NCBI GenBank assembly: GCA_023512015.1
Contig: JAIMAI010000005.1
Span: 24,881-88,880 of the forward strand
Source: Acidothermus sp.
GTDB lineage: Bacteria > Actinomycetota > Actinomycetes > Acidothermales > Acidothermaceae
DNA: 64,000 nucleotides
Reading direction: 5' to 3'
The notes beneath the pieces were generated by a model. That model was not told where the DNA came from and did not search any database. It worked only from the letters and a program-made list of their open reading frames with translations. How positions within the stretch are numbered: the stretch's first letter is position 1; each line of letters opens with the position of its first letter. Made by a program: the position numbers and the translations under genes. Below, piece by piece: positions 60,803-64,000 of this stretch.

Positions 60803-61294
60803 GTGATGCGGGTACCCCGTTGGGCTTCACCGCTGGGCCTTCTGCTCTCCGTGGTCGGCCTCGGACTCGCCACCTATCTCACCGTCGTCCATTTCGACCA
60901 GGGCGTTCAGCTCGTCTGCTCCAGCAAAGGGGTCATCAACTGTGAGCAAGTGACGACGAGCCCGCAATCGTACGTCTTCGGAATTCCCGTGGCCGTGCTC
61001 GGGCTGGCGTATTTCGTCGGAATGATTCCGTGGCAGCTCCCACGGGCGTGGCGCTTGGCGGACCCGCGAATTCGCTGGGGTCGCCTCGCCTACTGCGCGA
61101 TGGGGATCCTCTTCGTCTTCTACCTGCTGTATGCAGAGTTCATCATCATCGGCAAGATCTGCTTGTGGTGCACCGCCGTGCACGTCGTCACGTTTCTACT
61201 CTTCGCCGTGACGGGATTTGCCACCGCGCTCTCCGGTGACGACGATTACGCCGATGAGGTTCGCGCGGCGACCAGCTCACGGACCTCTGCGTAG
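60803..61294 (+). CDS. Vitamin K epoxide reductase (VKOR) family protein
   Basis: [56 protein letters not shown]...[18 protein letters not shown]. Confidence 0.93.
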   Translation: MMRVPRWASPLGLLLSVVGLGLATYLTVVHFDQGVQLVCSSKGVINCEQVTTSPQSYVFGIPVAVLGLAYFVGMIPWQLPRAWRLADPRIRWGRLAYCAMGILFVFYLLYAEFIIIGKICLWCTAVHVVTFLLFAVTGFATALSGDDDYADEVRAATSSRTSA

Positions 61295-62688
61295 CGGTCC
61301 CGTACCCACGGAGTGGGCTCCGCTTCATAAGTCTCGGTGGCCAGATGTGTCCACCGAGGAGGCTCGGGTTCCCCGGAAAGAACCCACGCGGCCTGACGGG
61401 CGGCGCCGTCCGCTACGTATTCCCCGGGAGCCGGGACGACGACCGGTACACCGAAAATCGCGGGTGCGATGCGGCGCACCGCCTCGCTCCGCGCTCCACC
61501 ACCGATCAAGATGATCCGGTGTACTTCGACACCCTGTGACGTCAATGCCTCGAGCCCATCGGCCAATCCGCACAAGACTCCTTCGACTGCCGCCCGCGCG
61601 AGATGATCGGGTGTGGAATTCGCCAGCGTCCACCCGTGGATCGCCCCGGTTGCCTCCGGCCGATTCGGGGTGCGTTCTCCTTCGAGATAAGGGACGACGA
61701 CGAGGCCCGCGCACCCCGCAGGGGCGCGCAGTGCCCGCGCGGCAAGACCCGCGGCGTCCGTGCCCAACAGTTTGGCCGTCGCGTCGAGGACTCGCGCGGC
61801 GTTGAGCGTGCAGACCAGAGGAAGGAAACGGCCGGTGGCGTCGGCGAAACCCGCGACGGTTCCGGTTGGGTCGTGGGTTCCGTGGTCGCTGACGGCGAAG
61901 ACCGTCCCCGACGTGCCGATGGAGACGACGACGTCACCCGGCCCGGCAGCGACCCCAAGGGCTGCCGCCGCATTATCGCCTGCACCCGGGCCCAGGATGC
62001 GTCCTTCAGGAGTGAATCCGGCACGCTCGGTGGGGTCCAGGACCAGGGGCAGCAGTGGCCGCCGTCCGAAAGCCCGCTCCAGCAGGTCGAGACGGTATCC
62101 CTGGGACGGCGACCAGTACCCCGTGCCGCTCGCGTCGGACCGATCCGTGGCAAGCGAGGTCAGGTCGGGCGAGCCGCTTTCCTCGGGAGCGCGGAGTCGC
62201 CAGGTCAGCCAATCGTGCGGCAGACACACGGCCGCCGTACGTGCGGCATTTTCCGGTTCGCAGCGCGCCAGCCACCGCAGCTTGGTGACCGTGAACGACG
62301 CAACCGGTACCGAGCCGACCGCCTCTGCCCACGACTTCGCGCCGGCTTCGTAATCTCCGCCTCCGAGCTCCCGCACCAATTCGGCGGCATCGGGAGCCGA
62401 GCGGGTGTCGTTCCAGAGCAGTGCGGGACGGACCACCGCACCGGCTGCGTCGAGACAGACCATGCCGTGCTGCTGGGCCGCGATCGAGATTGCGGCCACG
62501 TCATCGAGGCCACCTGCGGCAGCGACCGCGGCCGAAAGGGCCTGCCACCACGCTTCGGGTTCCACCTCGGTTCCGGGGGGGTGAGGCGCGCGTCCTTCAC
62601 GGACCAGGGCTCCGCTCGCCGCATCGCGGATGACCACCTTGCAAGCCTGGGTCGATGAGTCCACACCCGCGACGAGGGTCGTCGTCAT
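61246..62688 (-). CDS. xylB: Xylulokinase
   Basis: [18 protein letters not shown]...[14 protein letters not shown]...[12 protein letters not shown]...[28 protein letters not shown]. Confidence 0.95.
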   Translation of the reverse strand: MTTTLVAGVDSSTQACKVVIRDAASGALVREGRAPHPPGTEVEPEAWWQALSAAVAAAGGLDDVAAISIAAQQHGMVCLDAAGAVVRPALLWNDTRSAPDAAELVRELGGGDYEAGAKSWAEAVGSVPVASFTVTKLRWLARCEPENAARTAAVCLPHDWLTWRLRAPEESGSPDLTSLATDRSDASGTGYWSPSQGYRLDLLERAFGRRPLLPLVLDPTERAGFTPEGRILGPGAGDNAAAALGVAAGPGDVVVSIGTSGTVFAVSDHGTHDPTGTVAGFADATGRFLPLVCTLNAARVLDATAKLLGTDAAGLAARALRAPAGCAGLVVVPYLEGERTPNRPEATGAIHGWTLANSTPDHLARAAVEGVLCGLADGLEALTSQGVEVHRIILIGGGARSEAVRRIAPAIFGVPVVVPAPGEYVADGAARQAAWVLSGEPEPPRWTHLATETYEAEPTPWVRDRYAEVRELVAARTSSA

Positions 62689-62738
62689 CGCTGCCTACCT
62701 TTCGGCACCGGTTCGCAAGGGCGGCTCCGCACGACGGC

Positions 62739-63968
62739 TCAGCGGCGCGCGCCGAGCACGTGTTCGATGGCGAGTTGGTCCAGATGGGCGTATCCGTAGC
62801 CCTGTTCGGCCGCTCGCTGGAGGTCGAATTCCTCCCAGGATGCGCGATCCGCGAGCAGGTCGGCGTACGACTCGCCGGGACCGAGGGTCGGCACGGCCAA
62901 TTCGGGGACCCGGCTCGCGGCGAGCGCCTGTTGCACGTCGGGATCGGCGCGGAAGGCTTTCGCCCGCTCCTTGAGCAGCAAATAGGTGCGCATGTTCGCA
63001 GCAGCGGACGCCCACACTCCTTCGATGTTCTCCGTCCGCATCGGCTTGTAGTCGAAATGGCGAGGACCGTCGTAGGCGGGGCCTCCTCCGGGGGCGCCGT
63101 TCTCCAAGAGGTCCACCAAGAAGAAAGCGCTCAACAGGTCGCCGTGGCCGAAGACGAGATCCTGGTCGTACTTCGGACCGTGCTGACCGTTCAGATCGAT
63201 GTGGAAGAGTTTGCCTTGCCACAGCGCTTGTGCGATTGCGTGGACGAAATTCAGATTCGACATTTGTTCGTGGCCAACCTCAGGGTTGAGTCCCACCATG
63301 TCGGAATGTTCCAAGGTGCTGATGAAGGCGAGCGCATGGCCCACCGTCGGGAGGAGGATGTCGCCTCGCGGCTCGTTCGGCTTGGGTTCCAGGGCAAACC
63401 GGATGCCGTAGCCCTGATCCTTGACGTACTGCGCCAACGTGTCGATGGCCTCGCGATAGCGGTCCAACGCGGCCCGGATGTCCTTACCGGCGTCGATCTC
63501 GCTGCCTTCTCGGCCTCCCCAGAAGACGTAGGTCTTGGCACCCAATTCCGCGGCGAGATCGAGATTCCGCATGACCTTGCGGATGGCGAAACGACGGATC
63601 GAGCGATCGTTGGCGGTGAACGCCCCGTCCTTGAAAATCGGGTGCGTGAACAAGTTGGTGGTCATCATGGGGACGACGAGCCCGGTCTCGGCAAGGGCCG
63701 ACTTGAACCGTTCGATGCATTTGTCCCGCTGTGCCTGATCACTGCCAAAAGGAATGAGGTCGTCGTCGTGGAAGGAGACACCGTAGGCCCCCAATTCCGC
63801 CAGCCGGTGGACGGCTTCGACAGGATCGAGAGGCGGGCGAGTCGCGTCTCCGAAAGGATCGCGACCCTGCCAACCCACGGTCCAGAGCCCGAAACTGAAG
63901 CGATCCGCTTTCGAAGGAGTTGGAAGTTCGACACTTTTCGAAGTTTGAGGCTCGGCGGTGAGCGTCAT
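62739..63968 (-). CDS. xylA: Xylose isomerase
   Basis: [52 protein letters not shown]...FVFWGGREG-type motif...[11 protein letters not shown]...[12 protein letters not shown]. Confidence 0.97.
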   Translation of the reverse strand: MTLTAEPQTSKSVELPTPSKADRFSFGLWTVGWQGRDPFGDATRPPLDPVEAVHRLAELGAYGVSFHDDDLIPFGSDQAQRDKCIERFKSALAETGLVVPMMTTNLFTHPIFKDGAFTANDRSIRRFAIRKVMRNLDLAAELGAKTYVFWGGREGSEIDAGKDIRAALDRYREAIDTLAQYVKDQGYGIRFALEPKPNEPRGDILLPTVGHALAFISTLEHSDMVGLNPEVGHEQMSNLNFVHAIAQALWQGKLFHIDLNGQHGPKYDQDLVFGHGDLLSAFFLVDLLENGAPGGGPAYDGPRHFDYKPMRTENIEGVWASAAANMRTYLLLKERAKAFRADPDVQQALAASRVPELAVPTLGPGESYADLLADRASWEEFDLQRAAEQGYGYAHLDQLAIEHVLGARR

Positions 63969-64000
63969 GGCAAACTGCCTCCTGGTCCGGATTTTGTTGA

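Overview
64-kb high-GC, actinobacterial-type chromosomal window, almost completely coding and mostly housekeeping. In order: partial pyrE, SDR, aminotransferase and PfkB kinase; a dnaK-grpE-dnaJ-hspR-clpB heat-shock operon with a HAIR operator; a degenerate M48-like membrane protein; Fe-S oxidoreductase; dcd; a membrane-anchored two-lobed (SAVED/CARF-like?) protein next to tRNA-Gly(CCC); DUF3352; Fpg; DUF4446; pheA; serS; a Bpa/PafE proteasome activator; a hybrid histidine kinase with RR-EAL; tRNA-Ser(TGA); manA; a c-di-AMP (ydaO/yuaA) riboswitch with NlpC/P60; furA-type regulator with katA; L,D-transpeptidase; orphan PilB/GspE ATPase with an MshEN-like N-terminus; znu-type ABC operon with divergent zur; dnaB; MarR/MFS genes; a three-gene accessory cassette (AvrD-like, unknown protein, AAA/NadR-like NTPase); purSQL-SCP-like-purFM; DUF3073; bldC with a structured leader; DsbA-like/VKOR pair; xylB and xylA. 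The best candidates for undescribed biology are the AvrD-like cassette with its upstream palindrome, the 2TM two-lobed protein at 14.7-16.3 kb, the repeat- and hairpin-rich intergenic region at 20.7-21.0 kb, and the bldC leader. No CRISPR, rRNA, transposase or integrase was seen. All family calls come from reading the sequence by eye; no database search was run.
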